From positions 1,860,001 to 1,924,000 of the forward strand of contig JAWKIR010000002.1 of NCBI GenBank assembly GCA_041394245.1: 64,000 nt of DNA, given 5' to 3'. The translations under genes were made by a program, and so were the position numbers. Origin of the DNA: Acidimicrobiales bacterium (GTDB lineage Bacteria; Actinomycetota; Acidimicrobiia; Acidimicrobiales; Aldehydirespiratoraceae). Below are positions 43,148 through 51,270 of this stretch, one piece after another. Position 1 is the first letter of the stretch. Each line of letters begins with the position of its first letter. A model generated the notes under the pieces. That model was not told where the DNA came from, did no database searches, and saw only the letters and a list, made by a program, of their open reading frames with translations.

Positions 43148-43927
43148 TCAGAGAACCTTGAGCTCTTCGAGGAACGCCACGATGCGCTCGTGGGCATCGC
43201 CTTCGTCCTCGATCACTTCGCCGGCCTCACGGGCAGGAGCGTCGGCGACCGACACGATCTCCTGGCCGCCCCCGGCCCAACCAACAGAGCCGGCGTCGAT
43301 GCCGAGATCACCACAGGTGAGCTCGTCGACGGGCTTGGACTTCGCCGCCATGATCCCCTTGAACGAGGGATAGCGGGGCTCGACCACCCCGGCCGTCACA
43401 GAGACGAGCGCGGGCAGCGGACACACGACATCGTCGTAACCCGCTTCGGTCTGACGCTGCACCTTGGCGCTGCCGGCATCGATCGCGACCGACTTGGCGA
43501 ACGTCACCGACGGGAGACCGAGAAGCTCGGCCACCATCTCCGGGACCGTGCCCGTGTAGCCGTCGGACGACTCGGTCGCGGCGAGCACGAGATCGGGTTC
43601 CGAGCGGGCGATCGCCGCGGCCAGCACCTTTGCGGTGCCGAGCGCATCGGTGCCCTTGAGGGCCTCGTCGCTCACCAGGGTCGCGCTCTCGGCGCCCATC
43701 GCGAGCGCCGTGCGGAGACCGCCGACCTCGTTGTTCGGAGCCATCGAGACGAGGTGAACGGATCCTTCACCTGCGGCATCGACGAGCTGGAGGGCCATTT
43801 CGACCCCGTAACTGTCCGACTCGTCGAGGATCAGCTTGACATCCCGCTTGAGCGTCTTGCTCTCGGGGTCAAGTGCGCCAGGATCGGCCGGGTCCGGGAT
43901 CTGCTTTACACAGACGACAACCTTCAT
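43148..43927 (-). CDS. etfB: Electron transfer flavoprotein beta subunit
   Basis: 259 residues from ATG 43927, where the family begins MKVVVCVKQIPDP; earlier ATGs at the frame start are less likely. ILDESDSYGVEMALQLVDA, LRTALAMGAESATLVSDEAL, LAAAIARSEPDLVLAATESSDGYTGTVPEMVAELLGLPSVTFA and the tail region GIMAAKSKPVDELT are typical. It binds AMP and pairs with EtfA. First gene of the etfBA operon. Confidence 0.97.
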   Translation of the reverse strand: MKVVVCVKQIPDPADPGALDPESKTLKRDVKLILDESDSYGVEMALQLVDAAGEGSVHLVSMAPNNEVGGLRTALAMGAESATLVSDEALKGTDALGTAKVLAAAIARSEPDLVLAATESSDGYTGTVPEMVAELLGLPSVTFAKSVAIDAGSAKVQRQTEAGYDDVVCPLPALVSVTAGVVEPRYPSFKGIMAAKSKPVDELTCGDLGIDAGSVGWAGGGQEIVSVADAPAREAGEVIEDEGDAHERIVAFLEELKVL

Positions 43928-43979
43928 AGCTGACGAGTCTGCCATCGACGCCACGGAATGCCTATGCCGGGGAACGAGA

Positions 43980-43985
43980 TAGTTT
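43980..43985 (+). promoter_or_regulatory. -10 box for leaderless lipid kinase gene
   Basis: TAGTTT with seven bases to the TTG start at 43993; supports that unusual start codon. Confidence 0.45.
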
Positions 43986-43992
43986 GTGAGCC

Positions 43993-44910
43993 TTGCGGAT
44001 CCTCTTCATCGTGAACTCGGTCGCCTCGTCGGTCACCGCCCGCCGTCGCGTCGTGATTCACAAGGCCCTGTCGGCGGATCACGATGTGACCCTCGCCGAG
44101 ACCAGCCGGCGCGGCCACGCCACCCGACTCGCCCAGAGCGCGGCGAGGGAGAGCTACGACCTCGTCGTCGTGCTGGGCGGTGACGGCACGCTCAACGAGG
44201 CGGCCAACGGCCTCGCCGGTTCCGACACGGCGCTCGCCACCCTGCCCGGCGGATCGACCAATGTCTTCGCCCGCATCCTCGGCCTTCCCGACGACTCGGT
44301 CGACGCCGCCGGTGTCCTGCTCGACGCGATCGATGCCGGTTCGATCACCCGCATCGGACTCGGCGCGGTGGAGGGGCGGTACTTCCTGTTCCACTGCGGG
44401 ATCGGGTTCGACGCCGCCGTGGTCGAGCAGGTGGAACGACGGGGTCCGTGGAAGCGCTGGGCCGGTCACCCGCTCTTCGTGTATTCCGCGGTCGACACCT
44501 GGCTGCGCCGAACCGATCGGAAGCATCCTCCCCTCCGGGTTCTCGATGCCCGCGGCAATCTCGTGACGACGGGGTTCTTCACGATCGTGATGAACGCCAA
44601 CCCCTACACGTTCCTGGGCAATCGACCCTTCGATCTCGTCCCCGACCTGACCCTCGACGACCCGCTGGCCGTCGTCACCCTCGAGCAGATCCGGTTGCGC
44701 AGTCTCGGCCCCGTCGCCGCCGCCGCGATCGGTTTCGGCGACATCGCCAAGAAGCGGGACCTGTCCATCCGGACCGGTGTCCGCTCACTGGTGGTCGAGA
44801 GCGACCCACCGGCGCCGTACCAGGTCGACGGAGACCACCTCGGCGCCAGCAAGCGCCTGCGCTTCACCTGGACGCCCCAGCACCTCGCGTTGGTCGTTCC
44901 GACGGGCTGA
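43993..44910 (+). CDS. Diacylglycerol kinase-like lipid kinase
   Basis: 305 residues from TTG 43993, reading MRILFIVNSVASSVTARRR. VVVLGGDGTLNEAANGLAGSDTALATLPGGSTNVFARILGLP (about 57-98) is the DAGK catalytic nucleotide site (GGDGT, LPGGSTN). HCGIGFDAAVVEQVERRG and the C-terminal beta-sandwich (PYQVDGDHLGASKRLRFTW) complete the family. It likely phosphorylates diacylglycerol or a similar lipid at the membrane. Confidence 0.92.
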   Translation: MRILFIVNSVASSVTARRRVVIHKALSADHDVTLAETSRRGHATRLAQSAARESYDLVVVLGGDGTLNEAANGLAGSDTALATLPGGSTNVFARILGLPDDSVDAAGVLLDAIDAGSITRIGLGAVEGRYFLFHCGIGFDAAVVEQVERRGPWKRWAGHPLFVYSAVDTWLRRTDRKHPPLRVLDARGNLVTTGFFTIVMNANPYTFLGNRPFDLVPDLTLDDPLAVVTLEQIRLRSLGPVAAAAIGFGDIAKKRDLSIRTGVRSLVVESDPPAPYQVDGDHLGASKRLRFTWTPQHLALVVPTG

Positions 44911-44921
44911 CGATCGCCCGG

Positions 44922-45611
44922 TCAGCCGATCGTGTCGACGACCCGGCGGCAGACGCCGGGCAGGTTGGTGCAGATGCCGTCGACGCCCATCTCGACCAGC
45001 GCAGCCATCCGGTCGGGATCGTCGACGGTCCAGACGTTGACGGCCAGCCCGGCGGCGTGGGCGCGGCGCACCATCGCGGCGTCGACCAGATTGTCGAACG
45101 GGTGGATGGCGGCCATCTCGTGGGCGACGGCCCGATCGACGACGCTCGCCGGGTCGGTCATCTGGAAGAAGAGCCACGCACACGGCAAGGAGGGGTCGAC
45201 CCGGTGCATGCGGCCGACGCTGTCGATGTTGAACGACGAGATGATCGTCCGCTCCGGGCCGAGGTAGGCCTGGGCGAGACCGGCGACGGCGTCGACCACG
45301 GCGTGGTTCTCGTCGTAGTCGGGGTCGTCGGGGAGATTCTTGATCTCGATGTTGACGCCCATGCCGTCACACGCCTCGAGCGCCTCGGCCAGCGACGGGA
45401 TGCCGTCGGGCATCTGGTCGAGGGTGAGGTCCGCGACCACGCGGCCGTCGGCGAGGTGCGCGTCGTGGTGCACCACCACCACACCGTCGGACGACAGGCG
45501 GGCGTCGAGTTCGACCCAGTCGGCCCCGAGCTCGCGTGCGAGCACGAAGGCCTCGATCGTGTTCTCGGGCGCAGCGTCGCTCGCCCCGCGATGGGCAATC
45601 ACCTTGGTCAC
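44922..45611 (-). CDS. Glycerophosphodiester phosphodiesterase
   Basis: 229 residues from GTG 45611. VIAHRGASDAAPENTIEAFVLARELGADWVELDARLSSDGVVVVHHDAHLADG (about 4-55) holds the catalytic His residues and acidic metal ligands. MGVNIEIKNLPDD supplies another ligand; NVWTVDDPDRMAALVEMGVDGICTNLP ends the TIM barrel. No signal peptide, so cytoplasmic. It hydrolyses glycerophosphodiesters to glycerol-3-phosphate, and could recycle lipids alongside the neighbouring convergent lipid kinase. Confidence 0.94.
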   Translation of the reverse strand: MTKVIAHRGASDAAPENTIEAFVLARELGADWVELDARLSSDGVVVVHHDAHLADGRVVADLTLDQMPDGIPSLAEALEACDGMGVNIEIKNLPDDPDYDENHAVVDAVAGLAQAYLGPERTIISSFNIDSVGRMHRVDPSLPCAWLFFQMTDPASVVDRAVAHEMAAIHPFDNLVDAAMVRRAHAAGLAVNVWTVDDPDRMAALVEMGVDGICTNLPGVCRRVVDTIG

Positions 45612-45722
45612 GGTGCCGAGTCTCGCAGACGCGCCCGGCGAACCGACGGTGGCGGACACATCTCGTCCAGCTCCCCGCAACACCGCCGTCACGAGAAAAT
45701 AAGAACCCGTTTCAAAAAACCC

Positions 45723-45752
45723 TTGCGGGGAAGGAGAACCGGTTCCTATTAT
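45723..45752 (+). promoter_or_regulatory. Housekeeping-type promoter of whiB
   Basis: TTGCGG (45723-45728), 18-base spacer, TATTAT (45747-45752). The leader of about 65 bases contains a GGCCTC/GAGGCC hairpin and ends with a GGGGGA ribosome-binding site before GTG 45826. Confidence 0.75.
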
Positions 45753-45825
45753 CAGGGCGGCCTCAAGGGACTGAGGCCATCACCGGCCGGGATCACGCCC
45801 GGACCACACACGACTTGGGGGACAC

Positions 45826-46107
45826 GTGGCGCTGACCGCTGACGCATTCGAGACCGCAGCCGAATGGCAGAACAAGGCGGCGTGCCGAGACACCGATCCG
45901 GCACTCTTCTTCCCGGTCGGGACCACCGGAAGCGCCGTCGAGCAGATCGCATCGGCCAAGGAAGTCTGCCTCAGCTGCATGAGCCGGGACGCCTGCCTCG
46001 AGTTCGCCCTCGCCACCAACCAGGACACCGGCGTCTGGGGCGGAACCTCCGAAGAGGAGCGTCGGGTGATGCGCCGGCGCATGCGCGCCGCCGCCGGCCG
46101 CCGCTGA
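45826..46107 (+). CDS. whiB: WhiB-family Fe-S transcription factor
   Basis: 93 residues. Four Cys ligands of a [4Fe-4S] cluster: NKAACRDTDPALFFP, then EVCLSCMSRDACLEFALA (C-x2-C-x5-C). The GVWGGTSEEERR turn and the basic C-terminus RVMRRRMRAAAGRR bind DNA and sigma factor. WhiB proteins respond to NO or redox and regulate cell functions. Its position back to back with a PdtaS-type kinase resembles whiB1-pdtaS in mycobacteria, suggesting the essential WhiB1 group. Confidence 0.95.
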   Translation: MALTADAFETAAEWQNKAACRDTDPALFFPVGTTGSAVEQIASAKEVCLSCMSRDACLEFALATNQDTGVWGGTSEEERRVMRRRMRAAAGRR

Positions 46108-46119
46108 GCGGCATCACAC

Positions 46120-47646
46120 CTAGCCGAGCGGCAAGCCCGACACGCCCCTCGGAACCCGGATGTCGACCACCGCCCCGTAGGGCGGCATCGAGCTGGCACG
46201 ACCGAGGCTGATCGAGCCGCCGAGGTCATGGACGACGAACGTCCGCACGATCGTGAGGCCCAGCCGAGCATCGCGATCGAGGGCGAACCCCTCGGGAACG
46301 CCGGCGCCGTTGTCCTCGACCCTCATCACCAGCTCCTTGGCCGTCGACGAGAGACCGATGCCGATCTCGGGATGGCCGTGCCCTGCGTGGTCGATCGCGT
46401 TCTGCACGAGCTCCGTCAGCACCACGGCGAGGGGCATGGCGACATCGCCGCCGAGCTCGCCGAGACTCCCTTCGATGGTCACTCGTACCGGCCGCTCGAC
46501 CGAGCCGAGCCCTTCCTCGACCATGCCGATGACGCGACGCACCACCGCGTCGAAATCGACGACGTCGGCGGTTTCGACCGACAGGGTCTCGTGGACGATG
46601 GCGATCGATCCGATCCGCCGCGCCGACTGCTCGACCGCGGCGCGCGCCTCGGCCGACTCGAGCCGCCGCGACTGCAGACGCAGCAACGACTGGATCGTCT
46701 GCAGGTTGTTCTTGACCCGATGGTGGATCTCGCGGATCGTCGCGTCCTTCGACACGAGCAGCTTGTCGCGGCTGCGCAACTCCGAGATGTCGCGCAACAA
46801 CAGCACGGCGCCGCTCACCCGCCCGCCGTCGAGCAGGGGATGACAGCGTGCGATCACCGAGACCGCGTCGCCCCGCTCGAGTTCCTCGACGGTGCTGAGC
46901 CGGGACGAGAACGCCCGTCGAACGGCGCGATCGTCGGCACCGACACCGCCGAGGGTCTGACCGACGAGGATCGACACCACGCCGAGGCGGTGGAGGGCGG
47001 ACGTCGCGTTCGGGGAGGCGTATTCGATGCGCTGTTCGCGATCGAGGATGACGACGCCGTCGCCCACACGCGGCTCGCGGAACTCCCCCACCCGCTCCGA
47101 CCGCACGAGCGGGAACTCGCCGGCGGCGACCATCGACGCGAACCGCTCCCACACGTCGCGATAGCGGCGCTCGAGCGGGCTGGGCTGACGCAACAGTCGA
47201 GGATCGGACTCGCGGGCGAGGACCGCCACCGCACGATCACCGTGCAGCACCGGGATGTAGTCGACGGTGAGCCGATTGCCGATCCCACCGACGTTCTCCT
47301 CGACCAGCGGGTCATCACCGGCAGGAGCGACCGCCCGGTCCGGCCGCGGCACCAGACCCTCGGCCCGACGCTCGTCGGCCATCACCTTCTGGAGCAACGG
47401 TCGTTCGGTGCCCGAGACCTCGGTGCCCACCGGATCGGTCTGGTACACGGTGGCCCCCGTGACCGAACGAGTGTGGCCGAGCACCACGAACCGGGACCCG
47501 CCCGGGTCGATCGGGGCGTAGAGCAGCAGGTCCGAATAGGAGAGGTCGCTCAGCAGCGACCACGCGCTCACCAGTCGCTGAAGGTGGTCGATCGCCTCGT
47601 CGGAGAGCGATGTGCGCGCCCGGGCGAGATCGGCGAGCCCGGCCAT
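46120..47646 (-). CDS. pdtaS: PdtaS-like sensor histidine kinase
   Basis: 508 residues, soluble. N-terminal GAF-like domain (about 15-175), then a PAS domain (RVGDGVVILDREQRIEYASPNATSALHRLGV, about 192-285), the HisKA_2 phosphoacceptor EIHHRVKNNLQTIQSLLRLQSRRL (His about 306), and HATPase_c (LTELVQNAIDHAGHGHPEIGI, VEDNGAGVPEGF, LGLTIVRTFV). This matches PdtaS, which signals to an ANTAR response regulator (PdtaR) acting on RNA. No ANTAR regulator is in this window. Convergent with whiB. Confidence 0.93.
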   Translation of the reverse strand: MAGLADLARARTSLSDEAIDHLQRLVSAWSLLSDLSYSDLLLYAPIDPGGSRFVVLGHTRSVTGATVYQTDPVGTEVSGTERPLLQKVMADERRAEGLVPRPDRAVAPAGDDPLVEENVGGIGNRLTVDYIPVLHGDRAVAVLARESDPRLLRQPSPLERRYRDVWERFASMVAAGEFPLVRSERVGEFREPRVGDGVVILDREQRIEYASPNATSALHRLGVVSILVGQTLGGVGADDRAVRRAFSSRLSTVEELERGDAVSVIARCHPLLDGGRVSGAVLLLRDISELRSRDKLLVSKDATIREIHHRVKNNLQTIQSLLRLQSRRLESAEARAAVEQSARRIGSIAIVHETLSVETADVVDFDAVVRRVIGMVEEGLGSVERPVRVTIEGSLGELGGDVAMPLAVVLTELVQNAIDHAGHGHPEIGIGLSSTAKELVMRVEDNGAGVPEGFALDRDARLGLTIVRTFVVHDLGGSISLGRASSMPPYGAVVDIRVPRGVSGLPLG

Positions 47647-47676
47647 GGCGTGCGCCGCCCTGCGGATCCGGCCGGA

Positions 47677-47904
47677 TCAGCCGAAGCCGATGGGACCGGC
47701 GCTCTCCGGCCCGAGCTCGACGAAGGCGATCTTCGCCGAGGGCACACCGACCTCACCGCCCTTTTCGTCGGTGAGCCAGAGCGTGGCGGATTCCCCGTTG
47801 AGCGCGGCCTCGACCTCGGCCTTGATGGCCGCGCGATCGGCATCGCCAGGCAGCTTCACGCCGATCTCGCGGGGATGGTCGGTGACACCGATACGGACGT
47901 CCAC
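47677..47904 (-). CDS. DUF3107 family protein
   Basis: 75 residues. MDVRIGVTDHPREIGVKLPGDADRAAIKAEVEAALNGESATLWLTDEKGGEVGVPSAKIAFVELG matches the short, highly conserved actinobacterial DUF3107 (Rv3208A-like). A single alpha/beta unit ending in a strand that reaches a C-terminal Gly. Function unknown. It lies between mrp and the sensor kinase, 27 and 30 bases from each. Confidence 0.9.
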   Translation of the reverse strand: MDVRIGVTDHPREIGVKLPGDADRAAIKAEVEAALNGESATLWLTDEKGGEVGVPSAKIAFVELGPESAGPIGFG

Positions 47905-47931
47905 AGCAGGGCTCTTTCTCTCGGATTCGGA

Positions 47932-49071
47932 TCAGTTGATCTTGAGTTCGGGGTGGGTGCGCTTCGAAGGCTTCTGGGATTCGACCCACTCTGCCATCTG
48001 TGCGAACACGACAGACGCTTCGTTCTCCGGGTCGACCGCCATGATCGGTTGCCCCTGATCGGAGCCTTCGCGCATCGGGATGGTCATCGGCACCTGACCG
48101 ATCATCTCGACCCCGAGCTTCTCGGCGAGATCGGCGCCGCCACCGGCACCGAAGAGGTAGTAGCGCGTGTCGTCGTCGCCGGTGAACCACGACATGTTCT
48201 CGATCACGCCCTTCACCTTGATGTTGACCTGATCGAACATGAACGCCGAGCGCTGGGCGACCCGCTGGGCCGCCGGGTTCGGGGTGGTGACGACATAGGC
48301 CTCGGCCGTCGGCAGGAACTGGGCGAGTGACAGCGAGATGTCGCCGGTGCCGGGCGGGAGGTCGACGATGAGGAAGTCGGGGTCGTCCCAGTAGACGTCG
48401 GTGAGGAACTGCTCGAGTGCCTTGTGGAGCATCGGACCGCGCCAGATGACCGGCTGGTCCTCCCGGGCGAAAAAGCCCATCGAGATGCATCGCACGCCGT
48501 GGGTCTCCGGCGGGATGATCATGTCGTCGATCACCGTCGGCGCATGGGTCACGCCGAGCATCCGCGGGATCGAGAATCCCCACACGTCGGCGTCGACGAC
48601 CGCGACCTTGTGACCGCGTTGGGCCAGGGCGATGCCGAGATTGGCGGTGACGCTGGACTTGCCCACGCCACCCTTGCCGGACGCGATCAGCAGCGTGCGG
48701 GTCCGGTTGCCCGCCTGGGCGAACGGGATGGCTCGCCCCTCCGCGTGCCCATGGGCCTGTTGCGATCCCGCCGTGGCCGCGGGGTCGCCGTGGAGCATCT
48801 CGCGGATCCTGGCCCGCTGCTCGTCGGTCATGACCCCGAAGTCGATGGTGACCACGTTGACCCCGTCGAGCGCGGTGACGGCGTCGGTGACGCTGGTCTG
48901 GATCTCGTTGCGGAGCGGGCATCCCGCGATGGTCAGGTCGATGCCGATGTCGATGTGGCCGCCGTCGATCACGGTCGATCGGACCATTCCCAGATCGACG
49001 ATGCTGCGGTGGAGTTCGGGGTCCTGCACGGGGCGCAGCGCCTCGATCACCTCGGCCTCTGTGACAGTCAT
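47932..49071 (-). CDS. mrp: Mrp/ApbC/NBP35-family Fe-S cluster carrier ATPase
   Basis: 379 residues. MIP18-like N-terminal domain VIEALRPVQDPELHRSIVDLGMV with GCPLRNEI (6-60). P-loop LIASGKGGVGKSSVTANLGIALAQRG (about 128-153), VVDADVWGFSIPRMLG, VIWRGPMLHKALEQFLTDVYW, DFLIVDLPPGTGDISLSLAQ. The CPxC metal motif of many homologues, expected after GVIENMSWF, is absent (FTGDDDTRYYLFG). It likely loads or carries Fe-S clusters. Divergent from an Fe-S-type regulator across a 17-base gap. Confidence 0.95.
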   Translation of the reverse strand: MTVTEAEVIEALRPVQDPELHRSIVDLGMVRSTVIDGGHIDIGIDLTIAGCPLRNEIQTSVTDAVTALDGVNVVTIDFGVMTDEQRARIREMLHGDPAATAGSQQAHGHAEGRAIPFAQAGNRTRTLLIASGKGGVGKSSVTANLGIALAQRGHKVAVVDADVWGFSIPRMLGVTHAPTVIDDMIIPPETHGVRCISMGFFAREDQPVIWRGPMLHKALEQFLTDVYWDDPDFLIVDLPPGTGDISLSLAQFLPTAEAYVVTTPNPAAQRVAQRSAFMFDQVNIKVKGVIENMSWFTGDDDTRYYLFGAGGGADLAEKLGVEMIGQVPMTIPMREGSDQGQPIMAVDPENEASVVFAQMAEWVESQKPSKRTHPELKIN

Positions 49072-49088
49072 GCCGGTACAATACCGGC
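49072..49088. promoter_or_regulatory. Perfect palindrome forming a bidirectional promoter/operator
   Basis: GCCGGTA-CAA-TACCGGC, seven-base arms and a three-base centre, fills the entire gap between the divergent mrp and regulator starts. On the plus strand TACAAT sits six bases before GTG 49089. On the minus strand TATTGT sits six bases before ATG 49071. Both messages would be leaderless with overlapping -10 elements, and a dimeric regulator could bind the palindrome and block both. Confidence 0.7.
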
Positions 49089-49823
49089 GTGGACGGACCT
49101 TCCCCGCAGCCGGGCGTCGGCGAGCTGAGTCCCGCCGAGTTCGCGTCGGCGGTCACGGCGATCACGTCCGCATTCGGTGATCCGACCCGACGCGAGATCT
49201 ACCTCTTCGCCCACGAGCACGACGCCGGCATCACCGCCGGCGACGCTGCGAAGCGCTTCGACCTCCATGCCAACGTCGCCCGGCACCATCTCGACAAGCT
49301 GGTTGCGGGTGGGCACCTCGAGATCGATCTCGCCCGGACCGCCGGCGGCGTCGGGCGCCCGTCGAAGCGCTATCGCGCCACCAGCCCCCACGTCCGCCTC
49401 GAAGTCTCGGTGCGCCACGACGACATCCTCGTGTCGTTGCTCGGACGGGCTCTGGCGATGCTCCCGCCGGAGTCGGCCGAGCAGATGGCCGAGCAGGTCG
49501 GGATCGAGTACGGCAAGGCGATGGCGGCCGCCATCGATCCGTCGGAGACACACCGCTCCTATCAGGGTGCGCTCCACGCCGTCGCCGACGCCCTCTCGGC
49601 CCACGGCTTCGCGGCCCGGGCCGAGTCCGACGGTGACGAGTACCAGATCGTCGCCCAGAACTGCCCGTTCGGGGATGCCGTCGTCGAGCACCCCGTCATC
49701 TGTGCCGTCGACCGCGGCATCGTGCAGGGAATGCTCGGCTTCCTCCACGGCCCCGCCGGCACCGACACGGCGTCGTCGAAACCCCAGGGTGACGACATCT
49801 GCGTCACCCACGTCACGCTCTAG
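49089..49823 (+). CDS. SufR-like winged-helix regulator with Cys cluster motif
   Basis: 244 residues from GTG 49089. N-terminal winged helix: SAFGDPTRREIYLFAHEHDAGITAGDAAKRFDLHANVARHHLDKLVAGGHLEIDLARTAGGVGRPSKRYRAT (about 24-98), the ArsR/DeoR-type layout of SufR. C-terminal sensor: AQNCPFGDAVVEHPVICAVDRGIVQGML has C-x12-C as in SufR, and a further Cys lies near the C-terminus (DDICVTHV). SufR proteins bind an Fe-S cluster and repress Fe-S assembly genes. It probably autoregulates and controls mrp. Confidence 0.82.
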   Translation: MDGPSPQPGVGELSPAEFASAVTAITSAFGDPTRREIYLFAHEHDAGITAGDAAKRFDLHANVARHHLDKLVAGGHLEIDLARTAGGVGRPSKRYRATSPHVRLEVSVRHDDILVSLLGRALAMLPPESAEQMAEQVGIEYGKAMAAAIDPSETHRSYQGALHAVADALSAHGFAARAESDGDEYQIVAQNCPFGDAVVEHPVICAVDRGIVQGMLGFLHGPAGTDTASSKPQGDDICVTHVTL

Positions 49824-50679
49824 GCGACCACTTCCGCCGGACGTCGGCGCGTTCGGCTTCGGAGTAGAAGTGGGTCGCGTACTGCGTCGAGAGCTTCCGC
49901 TCGAGGAAGTCATCCGGCAGCACCGCCTCCCTGCGGAACCGCTGGTAGCTGTCGCCGTACTCCTTCGCGTCACCGACGTTGGCCGAGGCCAGCGAGAAGT
50001 CGGCCTCACCGAGGAATGCTGCGATGGCTCGCTCCTTCGCGTCGTCGGGGGTCTCCAGGCGGAGTACGAGGATCTCGCCGCCGGCGGACGGAATCACCTG
50101 CACGCCCTCGGCGTGGGGGAACGGATGCTCGTAGACATCGACACCGAGGACGGGTTCGAACTCGCGTTGGAACCAGCGCCCCTCGTCGAGTTGGCGCTCA
50201 TGGGCGACGAGAATCTCCGTCAGCTCCTCCGTCGAGTGGCTCGACCTCGCCAGCGGCACACCGACGAACCGTTCGAAGTTGTGGAAGAAGTTCGAAACCG
50301 AACGGCCCACCGGTTCCCTCACCAGCGTGATCAGCTTGAAGGGGCGACCCTTCTCCACGACGCGTCGGGCCACCGCGTCGGCATGGAAGAAGTGGGCCCG
50401 GATGGGCAAGCCGCGTTCACGGGACCATTGCTTCGCCGCCTCGATCCGAGGTCGGTGGAGATGATGGGTCTGGACGGCGAGCGGGTGCCCCGCCGTCGGA
50501 AACGACGACGAGACCGAGGTCGATCCGACCTTGCCCATCTGGAACACGATCACGGGTTCCCCGCCCCGGGCGGCCACGACGTCGAGTCGACGCGCGAACC
50601 GCCAGCCCTCGATCGACATCGCCCATTCGTGGAGGCGTGGCGACCGTTCGAGGCGGCGGGTGAACGAGCGAAGCTGCAC
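49813..50679 (-). CDS. Sulfotransferase-like / capsular polysaccharide synthesis family protein
   Basis: 288 residues. EPVIVFQMGKVGSTSVSSSFP (about 41-61) is the 5'-phosphosulfate loop, and LITLVREPVGRSVSNFFHNFERFVG (about 116-140) the 3'-phosphate motif (REPxxRxxSxF) of the PAPS-dependent sulfotransferase fold, as in the 'putative capsular polysaccharide synthesis' family. It may sulfate a surface glycan, though the glycan locus is 30 kb away. The gene ends within the last bases of the convergent regulator (11-base overlap). Confidence 0.82.
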   Translation of the reverse strand: MQLRSFTRRLERSPRLHEWAMSIEGWRFARRLDVVAARGGEPVIVFQMGKVGSTSVSSSFPTAGHPLAVQTHHLHRPRIEAAKQWSRERGLPIRAHFFHADAVARRVVEKGRPFKLITLVREPVGRSVSNFFHNFERFVGVPLARSSHSTEELTEILVAHERQLDEGRWFQREFEPVLGVDVYEHPFPHAEGVQVIPSAGGEILVLRLETPDDAKERAIAAFLGEADFSLASANVGDAKEYGDSYQRFRREAVLPDDFLERKLSTQYATHFYSEAERADVRRKWSPRA

Positions 50680-50687
50680 TCCGTCGA

Positions 50688-51191
50688 TTATGCGGCACGA
50701 CGCTGATCGACGCGCCGCTCCCAGCCCACCTTGGTCCAGTCCTGATGGAACCGCCGATCGCGGCCGGTGCGACGGTCACCCTCCATCGTCGCAACGGCCT
50801 GATCGGCGATCCATCGGTCGACGCCGTCGAGCTCGGTCACCAGCTCGCCGAGCCGGCTCCTTGTCACGACGGCGAAGGCACCACATGACCCCAAGTCACG
50901 GGGAGTCCAATCCTCGTTGACCACCAGGAGAACCTGGGTTGTGGGGCTCGCGGCACGCAAGTCGGGAATGGCGTCCCAACCTGTCGGACCCACGAGGTCG
51001 TTTTCCACGACGACCACGTCGGGTGCCCGATCCTTGCGAACAAGGTGCTGGAGAAGCATCTCGCCGTTGATCGCCGACGCGGCCGCGCCGGCCACGGCGT
51101 AGCCCGCCGATGCGACCAGCGATTCGATCACGTCGATGTTCGTCGCGATGACCACCGCACTGCGCCCTGAAGCTTCTGGGCCCTCACCCAT
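50688..51191 (-). CDS. Receiver-like protein with atypical phosphoacceptor
   Basis: 167 residues; GGAAGGAGT precedes the ATG. RSAVVIATNIDVIESLVASAGYAVAGAAASAINGEMLLQHL, VVVVENDLVGPTGWDAIPDLRAASPTTQVLLVVNE has the shape of a CheY-like receiver (beta3 VVVVENDL, alpha-turn GPTGW). The usual beta3 Asp falls in END and the N-terminal acidic pair is missing, so phosphorylation is doubtful. The C-terminus is highly basic (DRRTGRDRRF, RRVDQRRAA). Nine bases upstream of the sulfotransferase-like gene. Possibly a pseudo-receiver or a phosphate-independent regulator. Confidence 0.7.
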   Translation of the reverse strand: MGEGPEASGRSAVVIATNIDVIESLVASAGYAVAGAAASAINGEMLLQHLVRKDRAPDVVVVENDLVGPTGWDAIPDLRAASPTTQVLLVVNEDWTPRDLGSCGAFAVVTRSRLGELVTELDGVDRWIADQAVATMEGDRRTGRDRRFHQDWTKVGWERRVDQRRAA

Positions 51192-51241
51192 CGCACTCCT
51201 TCCAACACCCACCATTGCTAGTGGCGGGTAGGGCGCGAAAC

Positions 51242-51259
51242 ATGGGCCATACGGCCCAT
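51242..51259. promoter_or_regulatory. Inverted repeat between two minus-strand genes
   Basis: ATGGGCC-ATAC-GGCCCAT, seven-base perfect arms, midway between the start of the receiver-like gene (51191) and the stop of the molybdopterin oxidoreductase gene. It may be an operator for the former or a weak terminator without a T run. Confidence 0.35.
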
Positions 51260-51270
51260 TTGCGGCCCGC

